Positions 44,897-55,530 of a DNA stretch of 64,000 bases are shown here, piece after piece. The first letter of the stretch is position 1; every line of letters begins with the position of its first letter. Origin of the DNA: Blastococcus sp. DSM 46786 (GTDB lineage: Bacteria; Actinomycetota; Actinomycetes; Mycobacteriales; Geodermatophilaceae); contig NZ_FOAO01000014.1 of the NCBI RefSeq assembly GCF_900109665.1, forward strand, positions 1 to 64,000, written 5' to 3'. A program made the position numbers and the translations under genes. The notes beneath the pieces were generated by a model. It saw nothing but the letters and a program-made list of their open reading frames with translations, searched no databases and had not been told where the DNA came from.

Positions 44897-46899
44897 CAGT
44901 TCTCCTGCTCCTCGGGAGCGGTCGCCGCCGGGGTCACCACGGCCAGCCGCTCGTCCAGCGCGACCGTCTGGCCCGCCGCCACGCCGAGCTCGGTCACCGT
45001 GCCCGCGAGCGGGGCGGTGAGCACGTGCTCCATCTTCATCGCCTCGACGACGAGCAGCGGGGTGCCCGCCTCCACCTCGTCGCCGACGGCCGCGCGCACC
45101 ACCGTCACCGTTCCCGGCATGGGGGAGGTCACGGCACCGTCGCCCCCGGCCTGACCGGCGGACGACGCCAGCCGCTCGTGCTCCCGCAGCGCGGTGACCC
45201 GGCCCTCGGCGGCCAGCCACACCGTGCCGCCGTGGTGCACCAGCGCGTAGGACGACGAGCGTCCGGCGAACGTCACCGCCAGCCGGTCGCCGTCGCGGAC
45301 CGCCCGGGCCGGCTCCGGCGCCGCGTCGCCCACGGCCACCTCGGCGTCCGCGGACCGGCCGCGCACCAGGACGGTCACCGGGTCCGCACCCGCCACCTGG
45401 AGGCGCCGCACCGTCCACGCCGGCTCGCCCAGCCGCCAGCCGTCGGGCACGTCCCAGCGGTCGACGACGGGGCCGGCCGGCTCGGACTCCACCAGCAGCG
45501 CGAGCGCCGCGGCCGCGTAGACGTGCGCCGGCGGCTCGCCGACCGCGGTCAGCTCCTCGCCGCGCCGCTCGATGAGGCCGGTGTCGAGCGTGCCGGCCAC
45601 GACGTCCTGGTCGCCGAGCAACGCGCGCAGGAAGGCGGCGTTCGTCGTCACCCCGAGGACGGCGGTGTGCCCGAGCGCCCCCACCAGGCGCGCCCGCGCG
45701 GTCTCCCGGTCGGGCGCCCAGGCGATGACCTTGGCGAGCATCGGGTCGTAGTCGGTGCCCACCCGCCCGCCGACGGCCAGCGAGCTGTCGACGCGCACCC
45801 CCGGGCCGGTGGGCTCCACCAGGCCGAGCACGGTGCCGGCCTGGGGCAGGAAGCCGCGGGCCGGGTCCTCGGCGTAGAGCCGGGCCTCGATGGCGTGGCC
45901 GTCGAGCGCGACGTCGCTCTGGTCGATCGGCAGCGGCTCCCCCGCGGCCACCCGCAGCTGCAGCTCCACGAGGTCGAGCCCGGTGACCATCTCGGTGACC
46001 GGGTGCTCGACCTGCAGCCGGGTGTTCATCTCCAGGAAGAAGAAGTCGCGCGGCCGGTCGGCGTCGACGATGAACTCGACCGTGCCCGCACCCGTGTAGC
46101 CGACGGCCCGGGCGGCCTCGACGGCGGCGCGCCCCATCGAGGCGCGCATCGCGGTGTCCAGCAGCGGGGACGGCGCCTCCTCGATCACCTTCTGGTGGCG
46201 CCGCTGCAGGCTGCACTCGCGTTCGCCGAGGTGGACCACCGTGCCGTGGGCGTCCCCGAGCACCTGGACCTCGATGTGCCGGGAGTTGCCGACGTAGCGC
46301 TCCACGAGCAGGGTGTCGTCGCCGAAGGAGCCGCTCGCCTCGCGCCGCGCGCCGGCGATCGCGTCGGGCAGCTCGTCCTTCGACCGCACCACCCGCATGC
46401 CCTTGCCACCCCCGCCGGCGCTGGGCTTGAGCAGCACGGGGAAGCCCACGGCGACGGCGGCGTCGGTGACCTCGGCGTCGGTCATGCCGGGTTCCGTCCG
46501 ACCCGGGACGACCGGCACCCCGGCGGCCATCACCGTCTGCTTGGCGCGGATCTTGTCGGCCATCGCCTCGATCGCGGCGACCGGCGGGCCGATGAACACG
46601 ATGCCCGCCGCCTCGCAGGCGCGGGCGAACTCCACGTTCTCCGACAGGAAGCCGTAGCCCGGGTGGACCGCCTGGGCGCCGGTGCGGGCGGCGGCGTCGA
46701 GCACCCGCTCGATGGAGAGGTAGCTCTGCGCGGCCGGGGCCGGCCCGATGGGGACGGCGACGTCGGCCAGCCGGGTGTGCAGCGCGCCGGCGTCGGCCTC
46801 GCTGTGCACGGCGACCGAGCGGATGCCCATCGCGCGCAGCGTGCGGATGACGCGGACGGCGATCTCGCCACGGTTGGCGACCAGGACGGTGTCGAACAT
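44896..46899 (-). CDS. Acyl-CoA carboxylase biotin-carrying alpha subunit (methylcrotonyl-CoA carboxylase type)
   Basis: A 667-aa biotin enzyme. Biotin carboxylase domain at 1-450: [19 protein letters not shown] loop [28 protein letters not shown] and [14 protein letters not shown]. The C-terminal carrier domain has the biotinyl Lys in VEAMKMEH (about 633). It carboxylates biotin using ATP and bicarbonate, and the beta subunit at 47006 transfers it to acyl-CoA. Gene context with an acyl-CoA dehydrogenase fits leucine catabolism (liu/mcc type). ATG 46899 is preceded by GAGGCGAGG. Confidence 0.92.
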   Translation of the reverse strand: MFDTVLVANRGEIAVRVIRTLRAMGIRSVAVHSEADAGALHTRLADVAVPIGPAPAAQSYLSIERVLDAAARTGAQAVHPGYGFLSENVEFARACEAAGIVFIGPPVAAIEAMADKIRAKQTVMAAGVPVVPGRTEPGMTDAEVTDAAVAVGFPVLLKPSAGGGGKGMRVVRSKDELPDAIAGARREASGSFGDDTLLVERYVGNSRHIEVQVLGDAHGTVVHLGERECSLQRRHQKVIEEAPSPLLDTAMRASMGRAAVEAARAVGYTGAGTVEFIVDADRPRDFFFLEMNTRLQVEHPVTEMVTGLDLVELQLRVAAGEPLPIDQSDVALDGHAIEARLYAEDPARGFLPQAGTVLGLVEPTGPGVRVDSSLAVGGRVGTDYDPMLAKVIAWAPDRETARARLVGALGHTAVLGVTTNAAFLRALLGDQDVVAGTLDTGLIERRGEELTAVGEPPAHVYAAAALALLVESEPAGPVVDRWDVPDGWRLGEPAWTVRRLQVAGADPVTVLVRGRSADAEVAVGDAAPEPARAVRDGDRLAVTFAGRSSSYALVHHGGTVWLAAEGRVTALREHERLASSAGQAGGDGAVTSPMPGTVTVVRAAVGDEVEAGTPLLVVEAMKMEHVLTAPLAGTVTELGVAAGQTVALDERLAVVTPAATAPEEQEN

Positions 46900-46932
46900 G
46901 CCTCGCCTCACTGCTCTCCCGGCTGCGCTCCG

Positions 46933-46958
46933 GCACTGAGTGCAGGTGCACTCACTGC
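46933..46958. promoter_or_regulatory. Palindrome between the carboxylase subunit genes
   Basis: TGAGTGCA-GG-TGCACTCA (46937-46954) is perfect, and GCA/TGC extend it with one mismatch. It lies in the 106-bp gap between beta and alpha subunit genes. It might attenuate or process the operon mRNA; no role can be shown. Confidence 0.45.
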
Positions 46959-47005
46959 CAGAGCGTGGCCGGACCTGGGTGACTCGGTGCCGGGGATCAC
47001 GCCGG

Positions 47006-48619
<1,614 letters not shown>

Positions 48620-48627
48620 GACGCAGA

Positions 48628-48690
48628 GGTTAACCGTGGTTCACCCTCGCGGTCCACTCCTCCCGATCGAAGGGTTAACCGGTGTTCACC
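48628..48690. promoter_or_regulatory. Two copies of a TetR-type operator in a divergent promoter
   Basis: GGTTAACCGTGGTTCACC (48628-48645) and GGTTAACCGGTGTTCACC (48673-48690) both fit GGTTAAC-N4-GTTCACC. They start 45 bp apart, about four helical turns. They lie between mccB-like (minus) and tetR (plus), so one regulator can control both. I infer the TetR at 48711 as the binder. Confidence 0.78.
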
Positions 48691-48697
48691 GCCGGGC

Positions 48698-48703
48698 TAG
48701 CAT
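48698..48703 (+). promoter_or_regulatory. -10 hexamer of the TetR gene
   Basis: TAGCAT, then 7 nt, then ATG 48711. It lies 7 bp after the second operator, so the bound protein would cover this promoter. Confidence 0.45.
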
Positions 48704-48710
48704 CCGTCGC

Positions 48711-49337
48711 ATGACGTCGGCCGGCACGGGTCTGGAGCCGGGCTCCCCAGCCCAGGACAGCGCGCTGCACGCCGACGCCGCCCGGCCCTCGCGCCGGGAG
48801 CAGATCCTGCAGGCCGCCGCCCGACTGTTCGCCGAGCGCGGCTCGCGCGCGGTGGGGGTCGATGACGTCGGGGCGGCGGTCGGGGTCACCGGGCCGGCGA
48901 TCTACCGGCACTTCGCGAGCAAGGACGCGATGCTCGCCGAGATGCTGCTGCGCATCAGCGCCCGGCTCGCCGACGGCGGGCGCGACCGGGTGGCGGCCGC
49001 GGGCAGCGACCCGGCCGACCAGCTGCGCGCGCTCATCGGCTTCCAGGTCGAGTTCGCGCTGGACAACCCGGCGCTGATCGTCGTGCACGACCGGGACCTC
49101 GCCTCGCTGCCCGAGGCCGAGGCCGCCCAGGTGCGGCGGCTGCAGCGCCGCTACGTCGAGGTGTGGGTGGCGGTGCTGGCGCGGGTGCACCCCGACGCCG
49201 AGGCCGCCGCGTGCCGCGCCCGCGCGCACGCCGTCTTCGGGCTGATCAACTCCACCCCGCACAGCGCGGGCCGCCTCGACCGGTCCGCGATGGCGGAGCT
49301 GCTCCGCGCCATGGCCTGGGCAGCGGCCACCACCTGA
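48711..49337 (+). CDS. TetR-family transcriptional regulator
   Basis: A 208-aa repressor. HTH at about 30-75: RREQILQAAARLFAERGSRAV, VDDVGAAVGVTGPAIYRHFASKDAM. The C-terminal ligand domain (about 85-208) is helical. It is divergent from the carboxylase and dehydrogenase operon with two operators between, so I infer control of acyl-CoA degradation by an acyl-CoA ligand. Confidence 0.92.
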   Translation: MTSAGTGLEPGSPAQDSALHADAARPSRREQILQAAARLFAERGSRAVGVDDVGAAVGVTGPAIYRHFASKDAMLAEMLLRISARLADGGRDRVAAAGSDPADQLRALIGFQVEFALDNPALIVVHDRDLASLPEAEAAQVRRLQRRYVEVWVAVLARVHPDAEAAACRARAHAVFGLINSTPHSAGRLDRSAMAELLRAMAWAAATT

Positions 49338-49338
49338 C

Positions 49339-49397
49339 GGAGGACCCGGCCCCGCTCGCCGTTCGCCGGCGCGCACCGGGCCTCCGGGCCGTTCCAG
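49339..49397. repeat. Intergenic repeat element, likely terminator
   Basis: Starts GGAGGACCCGGCCCC and ends GGGCCGTTCCAG, like the element at 26898-26961. It fills the gap between the tetR stop and the convergent gene stop. Confidence 0.65.
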
Positions 49398-49401
49398 GCC
49401 G

Positions 49402-51228
49402 TCACCTGAGAGGCGGCACCGGCAGGGCCAGGCCGTCGGAGGCGACCTTGTCCACCGCCGCGGCGCTGCCGGCGCCCGCACCGGCCCACGCGCTCTCGAC
49501 GACGGTGACGGTGGAGCCGGACACCGCGCTGGCGTACTGCGCCGACCGCAACCCGGCCGGAGCACCGTCGTAGGTGACGCCCTCGCGCAGCAGGTCGCTG
49601 ACGTTGCCGCTGCCGTCGCGGTCGGTGAGCGCGCGCAGTTCGCGTGCGGCGGCGTCGTCGGCCATGGTCACCCGGGACACCGACACCACGACCGGTGCAC
49701 CCTCCGCCTGCGCCGAGTACAGCACCCGGGAGAGCCCGACGCAGTCGCGCGCGGCGAAGAACCCGGCCACTTCCCCGTAGGCGTGCCCGGCGCACGTGTC
49801 GTCGACCTGCACCGCCTCCACGGTGTAGGCGGTGCCGTCCACCTCGCGCACCTCGCCCGGCACCGGCCCGGCCACGACGGCGTCGGACGGGATCCCGACG
49901 TCGCCACCCGCGCCGTCGCCGGCCGGCTCGTCGCCGAGCAGCCACACACCGAGGACGCAGACGACCAGGACCGCCGCCACCGCGGCGGCCAGCACGGCGA
50001 TCCGGCGGCGGTCGGCCGGCGTCCGGTCCCCGCCGCGACCCGACGCGGTGGCACCCCACGCGGGGGAGAGCGGCGGCCGCGCGAGCCGCTCGGCGGCGGG
50101 TGGATCGGCGGCGGGTGACGCGGCGGTGGGTGACGCGGCCGGGAGCACCGCGGTGCGGGGGCCGGACGGGGCCGGCGGCTCGTCGCCGCCGTCGCGGTCC
50201 GGGGTGCCGGTCCGCCCCTCGGTGCCCGCGTCGGGGCGCGGCGGGGCGGGCGCACCACCCACCTCGACGGTGTCGCGCTGCCCGGCGAGCCCCGGGGTCG
50301 CGCCGGTCGGCGCGGCCGCGGCCACGGCGGCAGCGTGCGCCGAGGCCACCGAGGCGGCGACCGCACGGGCCACGGCCGTGGCGCTCAACGCGCCGCCCTC
50401 ACGCCCCGTGGCCTCCGCGTTCCCACCCGGCCCGGGCTCGCCGGCGTCCGGCGGGTCGGGCACCGGCGGGACGATCAGCGGCGAGGCGGCCATCGCCGCC
50501 GGGGTCAGCAGCTGGGGACGGCGCAGGACGTAGGGCGAGTACGGGAAGGCCTCGCCGCCCAGCTCCTCGACCGTGGGGCCGCGACCGGGCAGCTCCAGCG
50601 CCGCCAGGGCCGCCCGCACGTCGGCGGTGGTCCAGAGCCGGGGGTTGGCGACGCCGGCGTGCCGGGCGGCCCGCGCGAACGCCAGCAGCAGGGAGCGGGG
50701 GTCGAGCGTGGCGACCAGGTCGCCCTCGCCGAGGTCGCCGTCGACGGGCACCAGCCCGGTGATCTCGCCGACCAGCACGGTGAGACGGGCGATCCGCCCG
50801 GGCTCCAGCCCGGCCCGGCGCAGCTTCATCGCGGTGTCCATGCCCGCGGCCATCAGCCCGTCGAGCGGCGAGGAGCCGCCACCGGCCAGGTGCAGCACCT
50901 GCTCGGGGCCGGGTCCGGCGATCGTCCAGGGCCCCTCGGGCTTCGCCGTCACCGTCCCGGACTGCCGGAGCACCTCGACGACGCGGATGACCGCGAGGCC
51001 CTCGGGGACCAGCAGCACCGCGTCGGACTGGCGGCGGCCGAGCGGCTCGTCGACCAGCGGGAGGGAGGCCACCACCGCGGCGCGGACCGAGGCGCCGGTG
51101 TCCCACCGGGTGAGCTCCCCGAAGAGCGCCCGCTCACCCGCCGTCTCCAGCGGCGCCGGGGTCAGGACCAGCACGTCGTCCTCCGGGCGGTCGGGGTCTG
51201 CGGTCGGGGCCGGGCCGGTGCGGGCCAC
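49402..51228 (-). CDS. Membrane-anchored protein with NERD-like N-terminus, unknown function
   Basis: A 608-aa protein. The N-terminal domain (about 15-190: ERALFGELTRWDTG, SDAVLLVPEGLAVIRVVEVL) has a NERD-like feel but I cannot confirm it. A long Ala/Pro-rich linker (about 235-400) leads to one membrane segment (RRRIAVLAAAVAAVLVVCVLG near 415). An outer domain (about 450-608) has two Cys (DDTCAGHAYGEVAGFFAARDC) that could form a disulfide. So cytoplasmic head and extracellular tail. Function unknown. It ends 4 nt from the repeat and its GTG is 82 nt from the upstream gene. Confidence 0.65.
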   Translation of the reverse strand: MARTGPAPTADPDRPEDDVLVLTPAPLETAGERALFGELTRWDTGASVRAAVVASLPLVDEPLGRRQSDAVLLVPEGLAVIRVVEVLRQSGTVTAKPEGPWTIAGPGPEQVLHLAGGGSSPLDGLMAAGMDTAMKLRRAGLEPGRIARLTVLVGEITGLVPVDGDLGEGDLVATLDPRSLLLAFARAARHAGVANPRLWTTADVRAALAALELPGRGPTVEELGGEAFPYSPYVLRRPQLLTPAAMAASPLIVPPVPDPPDAGEPGPGGNAEATGREGGALSATAVARAVAASVASAHAAAVAAAAPTGATPGLAGQRDTVEVGGAPAPPRPDAGTEGRTGTPDRDGGDEPPAPSGPRTAVLPAASPTAASPAADPPAAERLARPPLSPAWGATASGRGGDRTPADRRRIAVLAAAVAAVLVVCVLGVWLLGDEPAGDGAGGDVGIPSDAVVAGPVPGEVREVDGTAYTVEAVQVDDTCAGHAYGEVAGFFAARDCVGLSRVLYSAQAEGAPVVVSVSRVTMADDAAARELRALTDRDGSGNVSDLLREGVTYDGAPAGLRSAQYASAVSGSTVTVVESAWAGAGAGSAAAVDKVASDGLALPVPPLR

Positions 51229-51310
51229 CGCCGGCGGCTCCCGCGGGCAGCCGACGACGACGCTACGTCATCGGTGCGACGGCTCCGTGGCGCGCGGAGC
51301 GGCTCCGGGT

Positions 51311-52489
51311 TCAGGCCGGGACGGTCGTGGCGGCCGGCTCGCCCGCGGCGCGCCAGCGCGCCAGCCAGGCGCTGGTGGCCAGCGCGTCGACCGCCGCCCA
51401 CAGCGCGGCGGACGCCACCGCCACGGGCAGCACCGACCACCAGTTCCACGGCGGCAGCAGCCCCAGCTGCGCCAGCGGGTAGGCGACGGCGTACACCGCC
51501 GCGGTGACGACCGGGCCGGCCAGCCAGCCGGGGACCCGCCGGTCCACGGCGACGTCGACCAGCAGCGCCCCCACGATCAGCACCACCGGCAGCACCGACG
51601 GCGGGAAGCCCAGCGCCACCAGCCCGAGCCACATGAGCCCGCGGTAGCCGAGGTATCCCACGGCGACGAGCGTCGCCGTCCAGCGCAGGCCCACGACCCG
51701 GCGGGCGACGAGCAGCGCCAGCAGACCCGCGCAGACCAGCCACGCCGGGTGCACCCACGACGGCACCGGCAGCATGAACATCGCCGGCGACTGGCCCTGG
51801 GAGGCCGCGAAGTCCAGCAGCGACGGCTCGGCCGTCGTCCGCCCGGCCTCGTACGCCTCCAGCGACAGCACGCCGTACTCCTGGTGCTGGTTGGCGAAGA
51901 GCACGTTCTCGACGAAGAACAGCCAGAGCCCCAGCGAGACGAGGTCGCGGGTGCGCCCCGGCGCGGCGTGGAGCCACCAGCCGCGCAGCGCGCCGGCCAG
52001 CATGATCGCCGTCCCCAGGTAGAGCAGCGCGTGGCTGGCGCTCCAGCTGGTGATGTCCAGCCCGTTGATCCGGTGGTTGACCAGGTCGACCGGGATGGCG
52101 ATCAGGAAGGTGGCGGTGCCGACCTGCATCCACCGCAGCGCGCGGCGGTCCACGCCGTAGCCGGTGTAGCTGTGGAACAGCACCAGGGCGACGACGACCG
52201 CGGTGCCCACGGTGTTGAGCAGGTGCGGGGGCGCGAGGTCGTCGCGCAGCCACTTGAAGTGCCAGGAGACGTCCCAGGAGGAGCCCAGCATCTTCAGCAG
52301 GAACGCCGCTAGCCAGGCGGTGTAGATCCAGCGCAGCTCGGTCTGCTCGGTGGGCCGCCCAGGCCGTCCTGGGGTCATGTACGCGGCCCACAGCCACCGC
52401 ACCAGGGCGATCGGGTGGGCCAGGCCGGCGCGGAGCGTGCCCGGCGCCTGGGGCACGGCGGTGGCGACGGGTGCGGGTGCAGAGGACAC
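51311..52489 (-). CDS. Polytopic membrane protein of unknown function
   Basis: A 392-aa protein with about ten hydrophobic segments. WDVSWHFKWLRDDLAPPHLLN and VDLVNHRINGLDITSWSASHALLYLG hold several His and Asp residues facing the same region, and FFVENVLFANQHQEYG is notable. These could bind a metal or haem, but this is speculation. GTG 52489 is the first start after the divergent promoter. Not recognised as a named family. Confidence 0.65.
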   Translation of the reverse strand: MSSAPAPVATAVPQAPGTLRAGLAHPIALVRWLWAAYMTPGRPGRPTEQTELRWIYTAWLAAFLLKMLGSSWDVSWHFKWLRDDLAPPHLLNTVGTAVVVALVLFHSYTGYGVDRRALRWMQVGTATFLIAIPVDLVNHRINGLDITSWSASHALLYLGTAIMLAGALRGWWLHAAPGRTRDLVSLGLWLFFVENVLFANQHQEYGVLSLEAYEAGRTTAEPSLLDFAASQGQSPAMFMLPVPSWVHPAWLVCAGLLALLVARRVVGLRWTATLVAVGYLGYRGLMWLGLVALGFPPSVLPVVLIVGALLVDVAVDRRVPGWLAGPVVTAAVYAVAYPLAQLGLLPPWNWWSVLPVAVASAALWAAVDALATSAWLARWRAAGEPAATTVPA

Positions 52490-52631
52490 GGGAGGGCTTC
52501 CTGACGGCGGGCGTTCGGGCGACCCTAACGGTCGGCCGCGTCGAATCCGAGCCCTTCGGGCCGCGCCGTCGCAGCGGCTGGGATGCGCGTCGACACGAGG
52601 GGTGATCGGGGCGGTCGTGGCGCGCGGTGCG

Positions 52632-52637
52632 TACTGT
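52632..52637 (+). promoter_or_regulatory. -10 hexamer, leaderless-type promoter for orn
   Basis: TACTGT ends 8 nt before GTG 52646; no SD is visible before the start. Confidence 0.45.
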
Positions 52638-52645
52638 CGGGCGCC

Positions 52646-53293
52646 GTGGCGGAGAGCGCAGGGCACCTGGTCTGGATCGACTGCGAGATGACCGGGCTGG
52701 ACCTCACCAAGGACAAGCTGATCGAGGTCGCGGTGCTCATCACCGACTCCGAGCTCAACGTCCTGGACCCGGGCCTGGACCTGATCATCTCCGCCGAGGA
52801 CGCCGACCTCGACGGCATGACCGAGTTCGTGGCGGAGATGCACGCGAAGTCGGGGCTGACCGACGCCGTCCGGGCCGCCACGCTCACCGTGGCCGAGGCC
52901 GAGCAGCAGGTCCTGGCGTACGTGAAGCGGTTCGTCCCCGAACGGCGCACCGCTCCCCTGTGCGGCAACTCGATCGGCACCGACCGCGGGTTCCTCGCCC
53001 GCGACATGCCCGAGCTCGACGACCACCTGCACTACCGGATGGTCGACGTCTCCTCGGTCAAGGAGCTGGCCCGGCGCTGGTTCCCCCGCGTCTACTTCGC
53101 CCAGCCGCCCAAGGGGCTGGCGCACCGCGCGCTGGCCGACATCATCGAGTCGGTGCGCGAGCTGGCCTACTACCGGCGCACGCTCTTCGTCCCGGCACCC
53201 GGTCCCAGCGGCGACCAGGCCAAGCAGGCCGCCGACCAGGTGGTCGGCTCCTTCGCCGGGCTGCTCGCGGCCGGGGACGCCGGCACCGCCTGA
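52646..53293 (+). CDS. orn: Oligoribonuclease
   Basis: A 215-aa DEDDh 3'-5' exoribonuclease that degrades nanoRNAs including pGpG from c-di-GMP turnover, so it links to the EAL protein at 24947. Seen: [22 protein letters not shown] (DxE), [33 protein letters not shown] and [21 protein letters not shown] (His and Asp). Length slightly above the E. coli form (181 aa) because of a C-terminal extension. Confidence 0.95.
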   Translation: MAESAGHLVWIDCEMTGLDLTKDKLIEVAVLITDSELNVLDPGLDLIISAEDADLDGMTEFVAEMHAKSGLTDAVRAATLTVAEAEQQVLAYVKRFVPERRTAPLCGNSIGTDRGFLARDMPELDDHLHYRMVDVSSVKELARRWFPRVYFAQPPKGLAHRALADIIESVRELAYYRRTLFVPAPGPSGDQAKQAADQVVGSFAGLLAAGDAGTA

Positions 53294-53333
53294 GCACAGC
53301 GACTCCCCCGGCGGGTCGCCCCGCGGCCTCCGG

Positions 53334-53339
53334 TATCGT
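53334..53339 (+). promoter_or_regulatory. Likely -10 of tRNA-His
   Basis: TATCGT lies 40 nt before the mature tRNA 5' end, giving a leader of about 33 nt to be removed by RNase P. Confidence 0.35.
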
Positions 53340-53378
53340 TGTCGCGTTCCCCCGGGCCGCTGCGCCCGGGAGAAGCAC

Positions 53379-53455
53379 GGTGGGTGTAGCTCAGCTGGTA
53401 GAGCACCAGGTTGTGATCCTGGGTGTCGCGGGTTCGAGCCCCGTCACTCACCCCA
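53379..53455 (+). tRNA. tRNA-His (anticodon GTG)
   Basis: Acceptor GTGGGTG with CACTCAC (one G-T pair), D-stem GCTC/GAGC, anticodon stem CCAGG/CCTGG with loop TTGTGAT, and T-stem GCGGG/CCCGT. The extra G-1 (53379) and C73 (53452), which tRNA-His needs for charging, are present, and CCA follows at 53453-53455. Its 3' end is the integration site of the island described here. Confidence 0.97.
53426..53454 (+). repeat. attL-like copy of the tRNA-His 3' end (29-bp direct repeat)
   Basis: These 29 bp, T-arm through acceptor and CC, recur exactly at 61552-61580. The upstream flanks differ (full tRNA here, unrelated there). This is the arrangement left by tyrosine-recombinase integration into a tRNA gene. 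Confidence 0.75.
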
Positions 53456-53461
53456 GCGGTG

Positions 53462-53493
53462 GAGGCCCTGGTCAGTTCGCTGACCAGGGCCTC
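53462..53493 (+). terminator. Terminator after tRNA-His
   Basis: GAGGCCCTGGTCAG (53462-53475), loop TTCG, then the perfect 14-bp complement to 53493, followed by TCCGTTT. A near-copy with a GCAA loop follows the att repeat at 61589, so one of the two came with the island. Confidence 0.85.
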
Positions 53494-53878
53494 TCCGTTT
53501 CCAGAACGAGAACGGGGCGCTCCTCCGCCGCACTGCCCCCGGAAGGCCACTGGGCATGCCCCCCCTCCCCGGCCGGCCAGTACGGCAACACGTGGGCGGA
53601 GATGTGGGACATTGCGGCCGGTGCGGCGGTCAGCCACCGACGGCGGCGATCGTCGCCTCGTCGTCTTCACAGCGGGCCGCCAGCGGCTTGGTTGGCGTGA
53701 CTCCCTGCGGGAGCTCCACCACCGTGACGTACCCGCTCATGTCCACCGAACAGGCATTCGCCCTCGATGGGCAGCGACTGCTCCACGACCCCGTCGTGTC
53801 GGACGGCACCCGGCTGCATCCCAGTTCTCGTCCCCGTCCCGTCGTCTGGCGAGCTCAACCGGACAAGACTTACAACTC
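53494..53878. other. Left flank of the island, no confident gene
   Basis: A 36-aa frame on the minus strand (SGYVTVVELPQGVTPTKPL, ATG 53740, stop near 53630) is the best candidate but has no recognised relative. The last 40 bases are AT-rich and lead to the hipB promoter. No integrase remnant is seen. Confidence 0.4.
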
Positions 53879-53907
53879 ATTGCGTCTTAGAGGGCATAAG
53901 ACACAAT
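53879..53907. promoter_or_regulatory. Inverted repeat, likely HipB operator
   Basis: ATTGCGTCTTA and TAAGACACAAT form an inverted repeat with one mismatch and a 7-bp centre. It lies 28 bp before hipB in an AT-rich stretch, as expected for autoregulation by a HipB-type repressor. Confidence 0.6.
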
Positions 53908-53935
53908 GCTTTGCTAACCACAGGAGGTGTGTCCG

Positions 53936-54262
53936 ATGGCCCGTCGCATGACGGTCTACTCCGCGCCGACGCGCGACGTCTGCGCCGCTCTGGGCTCGGA
54001 GATCGCCCGGGTCCGCCGCGAGCGCCGCTGGTCCCAGACCGAGCTCGCCGAGCGAGTCGGGGTGGCGCTCGGCACGATCCGCGCCGTCGAGAAGGGGGCA
54101 CCTTCGGTCACCCTCGGCGTCGCGGTCGAGGCCGCCACCGTTCTCGGGATCGACCTGCTCGGCGGCCCGGCCGCCGCCGCCGCGCGGACCGCGGACAACC
54201 GACGCACGCTCGCCCTGCTCCCGCAGCGGGTCCGGGCCGAGGCCGTCGATGACGACTTCTGA
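53936..54262 (+). CDS. HipB-like antitoxin, XRE-family DNA-binding protein
   Basis: A 108-aa protein with an XRE HTH at about 22-75: LGSEIARVRRERRWSQTELAERVGVALGTIRAVEKG. It probably neutralises the HipA kinase and represses the pair. ATG 53936 has AGGAGGTG 7 nt upstream. It overlaps hipA by 14 nt. Confidence 0.86.
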   Translation: MARRMTVYSAPTRDVCAALGSEIARVRRERRWSQTELAERVGVALGTIRAVEKGAPSVTLGVAVEAATVLGIDLLGGPAAAAARTADNRRTLALLPQRVRAEAVDDDF

Positions 54263-55514
54263 CCGCCGCGGCGGCGCGCCGCCGGGGAGCGCGTTCGTCT
54301 GGGTGTGGCTGCCCGGCGCCAGCGACCCCGTCGTCACCGGGCGCATCGACTCCGTCGGCGACTCCTACACGTTCACCTACGGCCGCAGCTACCTGGCCCG
54401 CGACGAAGCGATCCCGCTGTACCTGCCCGAGCTGCGGTTGGGGCCGGGCCGCATCCAGCCGCCGGACGGCCTCACGATCGCCGGCTGCCTGCGCGACGCC
54501 GGCCCGGACGCGTGGGGCCAGCGCGTCATCCTCGCCCGTCGCCTCGGCCACCTCGACGCCAGCTCCGACACCGGCACGCTGAGCACGCTCACCTACCTGC
54601 TGGAGTCCGGCAGCGACCGGATCGGCGGGCTGGACTTCCGGCACAGCGCAACCGACTACATCCCCCGCTCCGCCGACCATTCGACGCTCGAGCAGATGCA
54701 GGACGCGGCCGAGCGGCTCAACGCCGGCGAGACGCTCCCGCCCGCGCTGGCCGACGCGCTGCTGCGCGGTACCAGCATCGGCGGCGCCCGACCGAAGGTG
54801 ACACTGCTCGACTCCGACGGCCACCCCGTGATCGCGAAGCTGTCGACGCAGACCGACCCGTACCCGTCGGTGAAGTTCGAGGCGGCGGCGATGACCCTCG
54901 CCGGCCGCGTCGGCATCGACGTCGCACCCACCCGCCTGATCCGCAGCTCGGACAGGGACGTGCTGCTCGTGGACCGGTTCGACCGCCCCGGCGACGGCCA
55001 GCGCAAGCTCATGGTCTCCGCGCTCACCATCCTCGGCCTCGACGAGCTGACCGGCGCCCGCTACGGCAGCTACATCCACCTCGCCGACCAGATCCGCGCC
55101 CGGTTCCGCGACCCGATCCCGACGCTCACCAAGCTGTTCCGCCGGGTCGTGTTCAACGTGTGCGTGTCCAACAGTGACGACCACGCGCGCAACCACTCCG
55201 CGTTCTGGGACGGCGAGTGGCTCACGCTCACCCCCGCCTACGACATCGCGCCAGGCCTGCGCAGCGGCGACACCTCGGCCCAGGCGATGGCCCTCACCCG
55301 CGACGGGAGGCGAGCCTCCCGGCTGGCGCTGTGCCGCGAGTCCGCGCGCGACTACCTGCTCGATCCCGACCAGGCGAACCGAGTCATCGACGAGGTCGTG
55401 GCCGGGATCGAGACGCACTTCGAAGAGGCGGCCGAACTCGCCCGGCTGACCGGAACCGACCGTGACCAGTTCCGCAGGCTGGTCCTGCACCCCTCGATCC
55501 ACTACCCCGAGTAG
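54249..55514 (+). CDS. HipA-type serine/threonine kinase toxin
   Basis: A 421-aa kinase. N-terminal domain with VWVWLPGASDPVVTGRI. The core has SIGGARPKVTLL, HPVIAKLS (ATP-binding Lys), and NVCVSNSDDHARNHSAFW with catalytic Asp about 310 and Asn about 315, then LTPAYDIAPG (metal Asp). The full set suggests an active kinase. In E. coli HipA phosphorylates glutamyl-tRNA synthetase; the target here is unknown. ATG 54249 lies inside hipB, so translation is coupled. Confidence 0.9.
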   Translation: MTTSDRRGGAPPGSAFVWVWLPGASDPVVTGRIDSVGDSYTFTYGRSYLARDEAIPLYLPELRLGPGRIQPPDGLTIAGCLRDAGPDAWGQRVILARRLGHLDASSDTGTLSTLTYLLESGSDRIGGLDFRHSATDYIPRSADHSTLEQMQDAAERLNAGETLPPALADALLRGTSIGGARPKVTLLDSDGHPVIAKLSTQTDPYPSVKFEAAAMTLAGRVGIDVAPTRLIRSSDRDVLLVDRFDRPGDGQRKLMVSALTILGLDELTGARYGSYIHLADQIRARFRDPIPTLTKLFRRVVFNVCVSNSDDHARNHSAFWDGEWLTLTPAYDIAPGLRSGDTSAQAMALTRDGRRASRLALCRESARDYLLDPDQANRVIDEVVAGIETHFEEAAELARLTGTDRDQFRRLVLHPSIHYPE

Positions 55515-55530
55515 CCGCACACCGGCTGGG

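Noticed and set aside
53667-53858. 63-aa minus-strand frame at the island left end
   Set aside because: No RBS, low complexity, overlaps a competing 36-aa frame; neither is supported.
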